A stretch of DNA of 64,000 bases from WHUA01 sp963711215 (lineage in GTDB: Bacteria; Pseudomonadota; Alphaproteobacteria; UBA8366), in assembly GCA_963711215.1 (NCBI GenBank), contig CAVQDH010000002.1, forward strand, positions 248,001 through 312,000, written 5' to 3'. Under the pieces are notes generated by a model. It made no database searches. It was given only the letters and a program-made list of their open reading frames with translations, and was not told the DNA's origin. The translations under genes and the position numbers were made by a program. Shown here in pieces: positions 19,102 to 27,945 of the stretch; position 1 is the stretch's first letter, and each line of letters begins with the position of its first letter.

Positions 19102-19972
19102 TTAGGCGGGTTCGTCCTCGATCGGGTTCCGCAAGATGCCGATCTTCTCGATCTCGACCTCGCAGACGTCGCCCGCCTTCATCCAGACCGGCGGCTTGCG
19201 GGCATGGCCGACGCCGGCGGGCGTTCCCATGACCAGCACGTCGCCCGGCTCCAGCGTCATGAACTCGGTCAGCAGGGCTACGGTTTCCGCCACATCGAAC
19301 AGCATCATGCTGGTGTTCGCGTCCTGCATGATCTTGCCCGTTGAGGCGCGATTGGATGCGCAATCCCTTGGCGCCCGGCGGCAGCTCGTCCGCGGTCACG
19401 AATTCGGGGCCGAAGCCGCCGGTCCTGTCGAAATTCTTGCCGGCCGTCCATTGCGAGGTCTTGCGCTGATACTCGCGGATCGAGCCTTCGTTGAAGATCG
19501 AATAGCCGGCGATGACGGACAATGCGTCCTTCTCCGCCACATGCTTCGCCGTCTTGCCGACGATGGCGACGAGCTCCGCCTCGTAGTCGAGCTGCTCGGA
19601 GCAGCGGGGACGGAGGATCGGCTCGTTATGGGCGACGAGGCTGGTCGGACCGCGCATGAAGATCGACGGGTAGGTCGGCTTCGCATGGCCGCCTTCCGCC
19701 GCGTGATCGGCGTAGTTCAGGCCGAGGCAGACGATCTTGCCCGGGTTCTCGATCGGCGGATGGAATTTCAGCTTGGCGAAGGGAGTTCGGTGCTCGGGCC
19801 CCGCCTTGGCCGCGACGGTGGCGGCGCGATCGAAGGCGCCCGGCCCCGCGCGGAGGAACCCCAGAAGGTCATCCGGAAGGCTGGCGTCAGCCGCCTCGAG
19901 GTCCACGATTTCGTCGCCGACGCGAAAGCCGAGCGCCGGGCGGCCTTGCTTGTCGAATGAAGTCAGACGCAT
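19102..19972 (-). CDS. Fumarylacetoacetate hydrolase family protein, one +1 frameshift
   Basis: The encoded enzyme (about 289 residues once repaired) belongs to the FAH family, which cleaves or decarboxylates 2-oxo acids. Seen are 'KIVCLGLNYADHAAE', the metal-binding 'LDYEAELVAIVGK', 'GYSIFNEGS', and the C-terminal 'LEPGDVLVMGTPAGVG'. The frame breaks after 'RIQSRLNG' at the CCC run at 19337-19339 (plus strand); removing one base joins it to 'IMQDANTSMM...'. The C-terminal fragment alone (19102-19329) would lack the active site. Otherwise the protein is complete, so an insertion error is likely. The substrate is unknown. Confidence 0.86.
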
Positions 19973-20141
19973 CTCTCTTTTCTCCTTCTTGGGACCGGGC
20001 TTGTTCTCGATCGCGCCGACTGTTTCACGGCCGGGCGCGATCCTGTTCGCCGCGCGCCCGGATTATCGGCAAAAACCGTCGAGAAAAGAAGCCCGTCGAG
20101 AGATGCGCTTCGTGGACCGGGCGGGCGGCAGCTGCGAGGCG

Positions 20142-20939
20142 TCAGCGGGCCGCGGCGCGGCGCATTTTCACACCGCTTTCCTTGTCCGAAATCTCGCGCA
20201 GCAGCTTGCGGCCGATGGCGTGCTCGATATCGATATAGCTTTTCGCCACTACGACGAAGGCATCCGGTCCGCCGATCACTTCTTCACGGTAGTATTTTGC
20301 GATCTGGCCCGGCTCGAGATTGCTGGCCTGCTGGCTGCGCTCGTTGTCGATCGGCAATCCATTGATCGTCACGTTCCAGCTGAGCGCCGCGGCGCGCGCC
20401 GTCGTCAACGGCGCTCCGTCGTTGTTGCGTCCGTCACCGGAGATGTCGATCACCTTGCGGTCCGATTGATGGGGCGATCGCCGCAGCAGCGCGAGAGCGT
20501 AGGAGATCGCCGAGCTGATCGAAGTGAAATGGCCCCGCTGCACCGGCGCGAGCTTCAGTTGCGTGCTGAAGGCAAGCGCGCTCGCCCGGTCGCTTATGAT
20601 CATCCAGTCGACGATCAATGTCTGGTCGGTCGCGTCCGACCATTCGAAATAGGAAACTGCGATGCGGCCATACTTGCCGCCGGTGATGGCCTGGACGATC
20701 TCCGAATCTTCGAAGGCGGCAATGTAGCCTTGGCGTTGCAGCTGCAGCTCGTCGGGATCGATGCTGTCGGAAATGTCGACCGCGACCACGAGATTGAGGT
20801 CGACCGGTTCGGCCTGCGCGGCAACCGCCGACAGCAGGAAGAGCAGCGGAACGGCGAGCAGGATACGCAGGCTCGCGGCGACGGTTTGGCGCCGGACGGT
20901 AAGGTAAAGACAAATGTGGCCGATTGGCCTGTTTTGCAT
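20142..20939 (-). CDS. DUF1194 (von Willebrand factor A-like) exported protein
   Basis: This protein of about 265 residues has a hydrophobic signal segment ending 'SAVAAQAEPVDL', then a vWA-like domain. The MIDAS-like motif is 'VVAVDISDSIDPDE' (D-x-S-x-S), and 'DISGDGRNNDG' is the DUF1194 signature. These proteins are exported and bind a metal ion; their partner is not known. The start at 20939 is the latest ATG before the signal peptide; an earlier in-frame ATG at 21065 would give an implausibly long leader, and no clear ribosome-binding site decides this. It is flanked by the FAH-family and glycosyltransferase genes on the same strand. Confidence 0.82.
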   Translation of the reverse strand: MQNRPIGHICLYLTVRRQTVAASLRILLAVPLLFLLSAVAAQAEPVDLNLVVAVDISDSIDPDELQLQRQGYIAAFEDSEIVQAITGGKYGRIAVSYFEWSDATDQTLIVDWMIISDRASALAFSTQLKLAPVQRGHFTSISSAISYALALLRRSPHQSDRKVIDISGDGRNNDGAPLTTARAAALSWNVTINGLPIDNERSQQASNLEPGQIAKYYREEVIGGPDAFVVVAKSYIDIEHAIGRKLLREISDKESGVKMRRAAAR

Positions 20940-21080
20940 GGCGGTATAGCGCAGCGGCTTCCTCTGGTAGTGCCTGATGCAGGGCGGCATGTACGGCGCC
21001 ATCGTGCGATTTACGCGCAACGATTTCTCACGATCAAGACATAGATCGCCCAACCGATATTCCAAACGCCGCCGGCGATT

Positions 21081-22475
21081 TTAGCGGTGCGGCCCTGACC
21101 TGGCGGCGGCCTTGGCGCGGCGATAGGCGATAATCCGGGCGCCGGCCGCGTATGCGGCCCAAGCCATGGCGTAGGCATAGAGGGGGATGAGCGGCAGGTT
21201 GTATCGCGGGATGCTCACCGAGACCAGGGCATGAAAGGCGACCATGAACCAGACGGGCAGGCTCGCCACCAGCAGGGCGTGGTCCGGCCTCCCCCGTCGG
21301 CGGGCTGCGACGATGAGGAAGCAGATCAGCCCGGCGATGCCCCAGTATTTTCGGACGAACACGCCGCGCCAGGCGAGGGGCAGGCTGACCAGCGCGTGCT
21401 TGATGGGATGGGCGAGGATTTCGGTCCGCAACAGGCGCGGCACCACCTCGTCAGGGCTCTTGGCTTCTGCCTGTACGCGCCGATACAGCGCGGGCGCGAC
21501 GCTGGCGTAGTAGGAGTCGCCGCCCCATTTGAGCTTCTCGAAATAGCGCCGGGGGAAGACTTTCTTTGCGATGTTGTCGCCGAAATCGGGGAACCAGTAC
21601 AAGAAAGCCACGCCGAACTCGCCCCATCCCATGCGATTATAGGCGACGCGCTGGGCCAGAATGTCGCCGTCGTAACCCGACGTCAGGACGTAGCGGTCGA
21701 TTTGTAGCTTGTTTCTAATCAGCCATGGCGCGACGGTCGCAGCGTAAGCGATGAGGAACGACGTGCAGGCGGTAAGAAATAGCCGCCGGTTTCCGATCAA
21801 CGCGCCGGCCGCCAGGGTCGCCGTCACGGCGAGAAAAAGATACGAATAGGCCGGGCGGGTGAGGGCGGCGAGGCCGAGAGAAGCCCCCGCCGCCAGCATC
21901 CACGCCATCCGTTTCGTCTGATAGGCGAGCACCAGGAAGACAGTGAACAGCGCCATCAACGGCAGCAGAAGGGCTTCCGTCAGGACCTGGTTGGCATAGC
22001 TCAGAGGATCCCGCGACATCAGGGCGAACCCTGCCGCGAGCCAGGCGATCAACGCGTTGCCGGATATGCGGAGCGCCAGCAGCCAGACCGCGCCGAAAAA
22101 TATCCCCGCGAGCACGAGCTGCGCCACGACCAGGAGCCTGAGGTCGAGCGGACAGGACGCCGGCGCATGCGTCCTGTCGGCGACGCACCCAAGAGATGCC
22201 CTTATGCCGGGGTCCAATTGCATGAACAGCGCGACCCAGGCGGGATAGAGCGGCGCGTGGCCGCTTTCAGGCGCCGGAGCGCCCTGGCCGTCGCGTGTCG
22301 CGGCAAAAATTCCGTAGTCGTGCAGATTGAGCGCGTAGGAGATGTAGCGGATCGAGTCGCTTTTCGGCATCGATGTCCGCATCAGCGTCAGGCCCAGGAC
22401 AAGCGAGAGGGCGACGAGACTCGCGAAGGCGAACGATGGGCGTTGCGCCCAGCGCTTCACGCAGCCGCCATGCAT
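21081..22475 (-). CDS. Polytopic membrane glycosyltransferase-like protein (GT-C fold)
   Basis: This protein of about 464 residues has about ten hydrophobic segments. It resembles polyprenyl-phosphate-sugar-dependent mannosyl/arabinosyl transferases of the GT-C superfamily: an early loop after the first membrane segment has acidic residues ('MPKSDSIRYISYAL'), followed by 'GHAPLYPAWVALF' and the aromatic 'LTRPAYSYL' loop. It would transfer a sugar in the periplasm. The start at 22475 (MHGGCVKRW) is chosen over 22559 because the upstream extension is basic and not membrane-like. No polysaccharide gene cluster surrounds it, so the acceptor is unknown. Confidence 0.7.
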   Translation of the reverse strand: MHGGCVKRWAQRPSFAFASLVALSLVLGLTLMRTSMPKSDSIRYISYALNLHDYGIFAATRDGQGAPAPESGHAPLYPAWVALFMQLDPGIRASLGCVADRTHAPASCPLDLRLLVVAQLVLAGIFFGAVWLLALRISGNALIAWLAAGFALMSRDPLSYANQVLTEALLLPLMALFTVFLVLAYQTKRMAWMLAAGASLGLAALTRPAYSYLFLAVTATLAAGALIGNRRLFLTACTSFLIAYAATVAPWLIRNKLQIDRYVLTSGYDGDILAQRVAYNRMGWGEFGVAFLYWFPDFGDNIAKKVFPRRYFEKLKWGGDSYYASVAPALYRRVQAEAKSPDEVVPRLLRTEILAHPIKHALVSLPLAWRGVFVRKYWGIAGLICFLIVAARRRGRPDHALLVASLPVWFMVAFHALVSVSIPRYNLPLIPLYAYAMAWAAYAAGARIIAYRRAKAAARSGPHR

Positions 22476-22599
22476 GTTTATCCGCACCGAACGCGAAAGC
22501 CCCCTAAATCCCAGCCGAGTGGCGGAGCGACCTTGCGACACGCACGCTTCGACGGTCAAGCCCGAACGGGTCTGCCGGCCGTCAGATGGCGCGGCGTCC

Positions 22600-24486
22600 C
22601 TAACGGGCGGCGGCGGGGATCAGCGGCAGCACGACATGCGACGGACACGCGCGGCCGAGATGGACGCTGTTCGTGGCGACGCGCGTGCGGCGGGCCATGC
22701 CTTCCGGCTCGCCGGTATTCGGATTGGCGTCGAAATGCGGAAAGTTGCTGCTCGAGATGTCGAGGCGGATGCGGTGCCCCGCCTTGAACAGATTGCCGGT
22801 GGGGAAGGCGTCGATGGCAATGCGGTAGACGTGGCCCGGCTCCATCATCTCCGGCCGTTCCCAGGAATTGCGATAGCGGCAGCGGAGAATGCCGCTCGTC
22901 AGGTTCATCGCATAGCCCTGCGGGTAATCGGCGTTGCCCGGGTAGACGTCGATCAGCTTTGCCGTGAAGTCCGTATCCGGGCAGTTGGACGATATCCAGA
23001 GATGGACGCGGATCGGGCCTGTCACCACGGTATCGACGGCAAGCGGATCGGTCTGGAACACCAGGATGTCGGGCCTCGTTGCAAGCGGCAGGTAGGGCGG
23101 CTCGCACCCGAAGAAGCGGGGTCCTTCCCGCTGGTCGTAGGCGCCGCCTTCCATGACCGGCGCGCCCGAGGTGATCGACCCGCCGATCGAGGGGACCGGG
23201 TTCTTCGGGTCGTAGTCGAAGGACAAGGTCTCGCCGTCTCCGTCCGGCACGCCAGGGCGGAGCCCGCCGTCGGCATGCAGGTAGTATTCGGTGAATCGCG
23301 TTTCCGGCGGCGGCCAGTCCGCCGCCTCGCGCCAGTGGCCGCCATGGTCCATGCGCCCGTCGGCGTTGCGCCGTCCCGAGCCGCCGCCCATGACGAAAAG
23401 GCGTACCGGTGGTTCGGCCTCGACCCCGTTGTCGATGCCGCGCAGCCAATGGTCGAACCAGCGGAGCCTGAGCGCGAGGAAATCCTCCGCCAGGTTGCCG
23501 TCGATCACGGCGTTGCGGCCGAAGTCGACGTCGCCGGCATAGCTCTTGACGCGGTCGCCATGCGTCCACGGCCCAAGGATCAGCCGCACCGGGCCCTCCT
23601 TCCGTTTCGACAGACCGATGTAGTTCTCCGTCGCCGTGCGCGGATAGGGATCGTACCAGCTCGACATATGCACCATCGGCACGTCGGCGAATGCGTCGTA
23701 GAAGCCGGCGGCATAGATCCCGGCCTTCTTCCAGTAGTCGTCGAAAGTGCCGGCGGTCCATTGCTCGAACAAGTAATCCTCGTATTCCGGCACCCAGCGG
23801 ATCGGGGAGTGGCCGCGCCGCCACGGCATGCGCGCGAACCAGTCGCGCATGTCTTCCGCCTCGAGCGCGGCGCGTATCACGGGGTCGCGCGCCGCATCCG
23901 CGCTGTTCAGCGCCTGGCGATAGGCCCAGGTCGCCTGCTTCAGCTCGAAGGCGCCGCCCTGGCGTATGCCACCCTGATAGGCGTTCGAAAAGCCGCCCGA
24001 ATCGAGGAACATGCAGGCGAGGCCCGGCGGGTTGAGGCAAGCCAGCGCGGCCTGGGTGTGCGCCGCATAGGACAGGCCCATCGTCCCGACCTTGCCGTTG
24101 CACCAGGGCTGGCCGGTGATCCAGACGACCGTGTCGTACCCGTCGGCCGCATCGTCGAGATACTTGGTGAAGCCACCCTCCGACTTGTAGCGGCCGCGGC
24201 AGTCCTGGTAGACGACGACGTAGCCATGGCGCACGAAATATTCGCCAACCGTGTGGCGCGACAGGGCATCGGCGTCGCCGACGCCCTTCTCGGAACGCGA
24301 CGGCGCGGCCTTGTCGTAAGGTGTCCGTTCGAGGATGACGGGAAAGCCGCCGGCCACGGGCGCACCGTCCAGCGCAGGGCGGTAGATGTCGGTCGCCAGG
24401 CGCACGCCGTCGCGGACCGTGACCATGACATCCCGCTCGACGGTCACGTCGAAGGCCGGCCCGTTCCTGGCTTGCGATTCTGGCAT
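22600..24486 (-). CDS. CocE/NonD-family hydrolase (X-Pro dipeptidyl-peptidase S15 type)
   Basis: This 628-residue serine hydrolase has an N-terminal alpha/beta domain and a C-terminal jelly-roll. Seen are 'DGVRLATDIYRP', 'ERTPYDKAAPSRSE', 'VVYQDCRGRYKSEG' and the nucleophile elbow 'GTMGLSYAAHTQ' with serine at about residue 138. The C-terminal half contains 'SFDYDPKNPVPSIGG', and then 'RPDILVFQTDPL' and 'IRLDISSSNFPHFDANPNTG', typical of CocE/NonD. It lacks an evident signal peptide and is probably cytoplasmic. The likely role is hydrolysis of esters or amides, with the substrate unknown. Confidence 0.93.
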   Translation of the reverse strand: MPESQARNGPAFDVTVERDVMVTVRDGVRLATDIYRPALDGAPVAGGFPVILERTPYDKAAPSRSEKGVGDADALSRHTVGEYFVRHGYVVVYQDCRGRYKSEGGFTKYLDDAADGYDTVVWITGQPWCNGKVGTMGLSYAAHTQAALACLNPPGLACMFLDSGGFSNAYQGGIRQGGAFELKQATWAYRQALNSADAARDPVIRAALEAEDMRDWFARMPWRRGHSPIRWVPEYEDYLFEQWTAGTFDDYWKKAGIYAAGFYDAFADVPMVHMSSWYDPYPRTATENYIGLSKRKEGPVRLILGPWTHGDRVKSYAGDVDFGRNAVIDGNLAEDFLALRLRWFDHWLRGIDNGVEAEPPVRLFVMGGGSGRRNADGRMDHGGHWREAADWPPPETRFTEYYLHADGGLRPGVPDGDGETLSFDYDPKNPVPSIGGSITSGAPVMEGGAYDQREGPRFFGCEPPYLPLATRPDILVFQTDPLAVDTVVTGPIRVHLWISSNCPDTDFTAKLIDVYPGNADYPQGYAMNLTSGILRCRYRNSWERPEMMEPGHVYRIAIDAFPTGNLFKAGHRIRLDISSSNFPHFDANPNTGEPEGMARRTRVATNSVHLGRACPSHVVLPLIPAAAR

Positions 24487-24899
24487 GGCGACGCCGTCTC
24501 ACCCGTTCGGTTCATCGGCGGATACCGTCTTTTCCGGGCGGCCGCCGCCATGCCCATTAAACCCGATGGCGGACGCCTGACAAGGGCCTGTCGGCCGGAA
24601 AAGCGGCACGGCTGGTGCGTTTGACCTCCAGGTCCCGCAGCGCATACCCTGTGTTCTCGGACACCGGGCGCGGCTGTTGCATGGCATCAGCGGGGTCTTG
24701 GGCGCCGTCTTCCTGGCCTTCTACACGGCATCTGCGGTTTGGCTTTATCACTCTCCCCGGCACCGTGCCGCGCGGACGAGGCCGACCCGAACCGCAACCA
24801 CCCCGAAGCGCGAAAAGGAAGCGGGTGCGACGGCCTGGCCGTCCGGCACGCGGGGGCGGCAAAGGGCCGCCGCGACGACAAACGGAAGGGAGTAACGCC
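24487..24899. other. Intergenic region without a supported gene
   Basis: These 413 bases separate the divergent CocE-family and PanE-like genes. A TTG-started open frame at 24677-24895 has one hydrophobic stretch, but its second half is low-complexity Arg/Thr/Ala and no ribosome-binding site is seen, so it is not called. GGAAGGGAG just before 24900 is the ribosome-binding site for the PanE-like gene. No clear promoter or terminator was recognised. Confidence 0.35.
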
Positions 24900-25952
24900 A
24901 TGGGCAAGAAGATTGTCTTCCTCGGTGCGGGCGCTATCGGGGGATACGCAGGCGGGCATATGACCCGTGGCGGCGAAGATGTCACGCTGATCGATCCCTG
25001 GCCCGAGCATGTCAACCATATGAACAAGCATGGCCTGCGGATTGACGGCGTGACGACGCAGGAATGCTTCACCACCCCGGTCAAGGCGATTCACCTGACC
25101 GACGTGCAGCACCTGTCGAAGGAAAAGCCCATCGACATCGCCTTCATCTGCGTGAAGTCCTACGACACGGAATGGGCGACCGCGATGATCAAGCAGTACC
25201 TCGCGCCGCACGGCTTTGTCGTGTCGCTGCAAAACTGCATGAACGAGGAGACGGTCGCCCGCGTCGCCGGCCCCGAACGGACAATCGGCTGCATCGCCAG
25301 CATCCTGGCGGCCGAGCTCATCGGCCCCGGTCACGTGCAGCGCAACGTGCCGCTGGCCGGCGAGGAGCACACGGCGTTCCACGTAGGCGAGATGCACGGC
25401 CGGATCACCGACCGCGTGCTCGAGGTGGCAGCGCTCATGCGCCACGCGGACAGCGCCAAGGCGACGACCAATCTGTGGGGCGAGCGCTGGACCAAGCTGA
25501 TCGTCAACGGCATGCGGAACGGCCTGTCGGCGGCCACGGGGCTGAGCGGCAAGGAGCGCGACAGCAATCCGAAGACGCGCGACATCTCAATCCGCCTTGG
25601 CGCGGAGGCGGTGCGCGTCGGCTGGGCGCTCGGCTATCAGCTCGGGAAGATCGGCGGCATCGTCGACGCCGACCTCGTCGCGGCGGTGGACGGCGATAAA
25701 AAGGCGCGCACCGCGGTGGACGCGCAGCTCGACAGGATGGTCGCGCTGCGCAGCGACGACCAGCGTCCGTCCATGGGACAGGACATGCGCAAGGGCCGAC
25801 GGACCGAGATCGAGCTGATCAACGGCTTCATCGCCGCGAAAGGCGACGAGACCGGCATTCCCACGCCGCTCAACAAGGCGTTGGTCCAGGCCGTAATGCG
25901 TGTCGAGCGCGGCGAAGCGGTGGCCAGCCCGGACGTCGTCGCGCATATCTGA
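24900..25952 (+). CDS. 2-dehydropantoate 2-reductase family protein (PanE/ApbA-like)
   Basis: This 350-residue NADPH-dependent reductase belongs to the ketopantoate reductase family. The Rossmann loop is 'VFLGAGAIGGYAGGHM' at the N-terminus, 'AFICVKSYDTEWA' carries the conserved VK, and 'NLWGERWTKLIVNGMRNGLS' holds the catalytic lysine and the asparagine of the C-terminal helical domain. The start is supported by GGAAGGGAG a few bases upstream. It stands alone, not in a pantothenate operon, and is longer than typical PanE (about 300 residues), so it may reduce another 2-oxo acid. Confidence 0.88.
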   Translation: MGKKIVFLGAGAIGGYAGGHMTRGGEDVTLIDPWPEHVNHMNKHGLRIDGVTTQECFTTPVKAIHLTDVQHLSKEKPIDIAFICVKSYDTEWATAMIKQYLAPHGFVVSLQNCMNEETVARVAGPERTIGCIASILAAELIGPGHVQRNVPLAGEEHTAFHVGEMHGRITDRVLEVAALMRHADSAKATTNLWGERWTKLIVNGMRNGLSAATGLSGKERDSNPKTRDISIRLGAEAVRVGWALGYQLGKIGGIVDADLVAAVDGDKKARTAVDAQLDRMVALRSDDQRPSMGQDMRKGRRTEIELINGFIAAKGDETGIPTPLNKALVQAVMRVERGEAVASPDVVAHI

Positions 25953-25955
25953 CGC

Positions 25956-25990
25956 CGGCAGGGTGTCGCCGCAGCCGCGGCGTTCTGCCG
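25956..25990. terminator. Nested inverted repeat between convergent genes
   Basis: The outer arms CGGCAG (25956-25961) and CTGCCG (25985-25990) enclose inner arms CGCCGC (25967-25972) and GCGGCG (25977-25982). It lies directly after the PanE-like stop and before the end of the small minus-strand gene. No T-run follows on either strand, so this is a candidate bidirectional terminator. Confidence 0.45.
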
Positions 25991-25993
25991 CGC

Positions 25994-26173
25994 CTAGTGG
26001 CTGGCGCCGCTGTTCCGGCTGATGAGGCCGTAGTTGAACAGCACGCCGAAGGCGCAAAGCCCCAATCCGACATAGTACATGACGGGATCGGCCGCGTGAC
26101 TCGCGACGATCAGTCCGAGCAGGACTAACGCGCCCATCGCGACACCCAGAATCCAAGCCGGGCCAGTCTCCAT
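25994..26173 (-). CDS. Small two-helix membrane protein next to the cbb3 oxidase operon
   Basis: This 59-residue protein consists of two hydrophobic helices (about residues 7-24 and 30-48) joined by 'ASHAADP' and ending in 'SRNSGASH'. The start at 26173 (METGPAWIL) is supported by a GGGGGGTG ribosome-binding sequence 8-15 bases upstream. It is divergent from ccoN and shares the intergenic region containing the perfect FNR-type site, so it may also respond to low oxygen. I do not recognise the family; a role as an oxidase-associated small protein is only suggested by position. Confidence 0.6.
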   Translation of the reverse strand: METGPAWILGVAMGALVLLGLIVASHAADPVMYYVGLGLCAFGVLFNYGLISRNSGASH

Positions 26174-26274
26174 GCGGGAACACCCCCCAGTTTCATAAAA
26201 CATACGACAATACCGGCAGCTGCCGGGCCGTCGGCACTATGGCGCAAACCTCACCCGCGCTGTCAACGGCGACA

Positions 26275-26288
26275 TTGATCGAGATCAA
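26275..26288. promoter_or_regulatory. FNR/FixK-type binding site (anaerobox) upstream of ccoN
   Basis: The sequence TTGATCGAGATCAA is a perfect match to the FNR consensus TTGAT-N4-ATCAA. It lies 175 bases before the ccoN start. A -10-like TAAAAG follows at 26310-26315, 21 bases after the site, close to the spacing of a class II activator centred near -41.5. The site also lies 101 bases from the start of the small divergent gene. Control of cbb3 operons by FNR/FixK at low oxygen is well established. Confidence 0.85.
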
Positions 26289-26372
26289 TGTGTTGCAGTG
26301 CAGCGTCGGTAAAAGTCGCCCCGCCCAGACGAACCGGCTGCAAAAAAATCCGACGCCTGTGGCAAGATGGTG

Positions 26373-26401
26373 TATGTGCCTTGGCATAGGACGGGCACAT
26401 A
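26373..26401 (+). repeat. Stem-loop in the ccoN leader
   Basis: TATGTGCC (26373-26380) pairs perfectly with GGCACATA (26394-26401) around a 13-base loop. If transcription starts near 26323, this hairpin lies inside the ccoN 5' untranslated region, about 62 bases before the start codon. A third partial copy of the arm (GTATGTGG) occurs just downstream. Confidence 0.5.
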
Positions 26402-26463
26402 GAGTATGTGGTAACACGAATGGGGTGTTCCGCGACGGGGTTTGGCAAGAGGGGGTTGCAGCC

Positions 26464-27933
26464 ATGGCGGTTCAGCAGGGCGGGGGAGCAGGCGTTTCCG
26501 ACATTCAGTACGACGAAGATATCGTCAAGTTATTCGTCATAGCCACCGCGTTCTGGGGCGTCGTGGCGTTTCTCGCCGGCGTCTATATCGCGCTGGAGCT
26601 GGCTTTCCCCGTCATGAATCTCGGACTGGAATGGACAAGCTTCGGGCGGCTTCGACCGTTGCACACGAGCGCGGCGATCTTCGCCTTCGGCGGCAACGCG
26701 CTTCTCGCCAGCTCGCTCTACATCGTCCAACGGACCTGCCGCGCGACCTTGTTCGGCGGCCGCGACCTTTCGCGCTTTCTGTTCTGGGGCTACCAGGTAT
26801 TCATCGTGCTGGCGGCGTCGGGCTATGTGCTCGGCATCACGCAGAGCAAGGAATACGCCGAGCCGGAATGGTATACGGATATCTGGCTGACGATCGTCTG
26901 GGTGGTCTACCTCGTCATCTATGCGGGCACGATCTACCGCCGCCGCGAGCCGCATATCTATGTCGCGAACTGGTTCTTCCTGGCCTTCATCGTCACCATC
27001 GCGATGCTGCACATCGTCAACAACCTCGCGGTGCCGGTGTCGTTCTTCGGCACCAAGAGCTACATCATCTATTCCGGCGTGCAGGACGCGCTGACTCAGT
27101 GGTGGTACGGCCATAACGCGGTCGGTTTCTTCCTGACCGCCGGCTTCCTCGGGATGATGTATTACTTCATTCCGAAGCAGGCGGAGCGGCCGGTCTATTC
27201 CTACCGCCTGTCGATCGTTCATTTCTGGTCACTGATCTTCCTCTACATCTGGGCAGGGCCCCATCATCTGCATTACACCGCGCTGCCGGATTGGGCGCAG
27301 ACGCTCGGCATGACCTTCTCGATCATGCTGTGGATGCCGTCATGGGGCGGGATGATCAACGGCATCATGACGCTCTCGGGCGCCTGGTATAAGCTCCGCA
27401 CCGATCCGGTGCTGCGCATGCTCGTCACCTCGGTCGCCTTCTACGGCATGAGCACCTTCGAAGGTCCGCTGATGTCGGTCAGGCAGGTGAACGCGCTGTC
27501 GCACTACACCGACTGGACGATCGGGCACGTGCATTCCGGCGCGCTCGGCTGGGTCGCCTTGATCAGCTTCGGGGCGCTTTATTTCCTGACGCCGCGGCTG
27601 TGGAAGCGGGAGCGCCTCTACAGCGTCCGCTTCGTTTCCTACCACTACTGGATCTCGACGATCGGCATCGTCCTTTACATCGTCTCGATGTGGGTGTCGG
27701 GCATTCTCCAGGGGCTGATGTGGCGGTCATACGACAGCCTGGGCTTCCTGCAATATTCCTTCGTCGAGACGGTGCAGGCGATGCATCCCTTCTACGTGGT
27801 GCGTGCGATGGGTGGGATCCTGTTCCTGATCGGCGCCCTCCTGATGGTCTACAACCTGATACGGACCGCGCGCGGCGATATGCGCGTCGAGCGGGACTTC
27901 GCCGCGGCGCCCGCCGTTGCGGCTGCGGAATAA
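26464..27933 (+). CDS. ccoN: cbb3-type cytochrome c oxidase subunit I
   Basis: This 489-residue heme-copper oxidase core subunit reduces oxygen to water. Histidine ligands are visible in 'LHTSAAIFAFGG' (low-spin heme b), 'WWYGHNAVGFF' and 'AGPHHLHYT' (copper B), and 'DWTIGHVHSGALGW' (hemes). About twelve membrane helices are present. The start at 26464 is supported by GAGGGGG upstream, and the N-terminal 'DIQYDEDIVKLFVIAT' is typical of CcoN. It is the first gene of ccoNOQP-GHIS and is preceded by an FNR-type site, consistent with a high-affinity terminal oxidase induced at low oxygen. Confidence 0.98.
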   Translation: MAVQQGGGAGVSDIQYDEDIVKLFVIATAFWGVVAFLAGVYIALELAFPVMNLGLEWTSFGRLRPLHTSAAIFAFGGNALLASSLYIVQRTCRATLFGGRDLSRFLFWGYQVFIVLAASGYVLGITQSKEYAEPEWYTDIWLTIVWVVYLVIYAGTIYRRREPHIYVANWFFLAFIVTIAMLHIVNNLAVPVSFFGTKSYIIYSGVQDALTQWWYGHNAVGFFLTAGFLGMMYYFIPKQAERPVYSYRLSIVHFWSLIFLYIWAGPHHLHYTALPDWAQTLGMTFSIMLWMPSWGGMINGIMTLSGAWYKLRTDPVLRMLVTSVAFYGMSTFEGPLMSVRQVNALSHYTDWTIGHVHSGALGWVALISFGALYFLTPRLWKRERLYSVRFVSYHYWISTIGIVLYIVSMWVSGILQGLMWRSYDSLGFLQYSFVETVQAMHPFYVVRAMGGILFLIGALLMVYNLIRTARGDMRVERDFAAAPAVAAAE

Positions 27934-27945
27934 GCGGGGACGATC

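Noticed and set aside
24677..24895. 72-codon TTG-started frame with one hydrophobic segment
   Set aside because: No ribosome-binding site, rare start codon, and a low-complexity second half; likely chance in GC-rich DNA.
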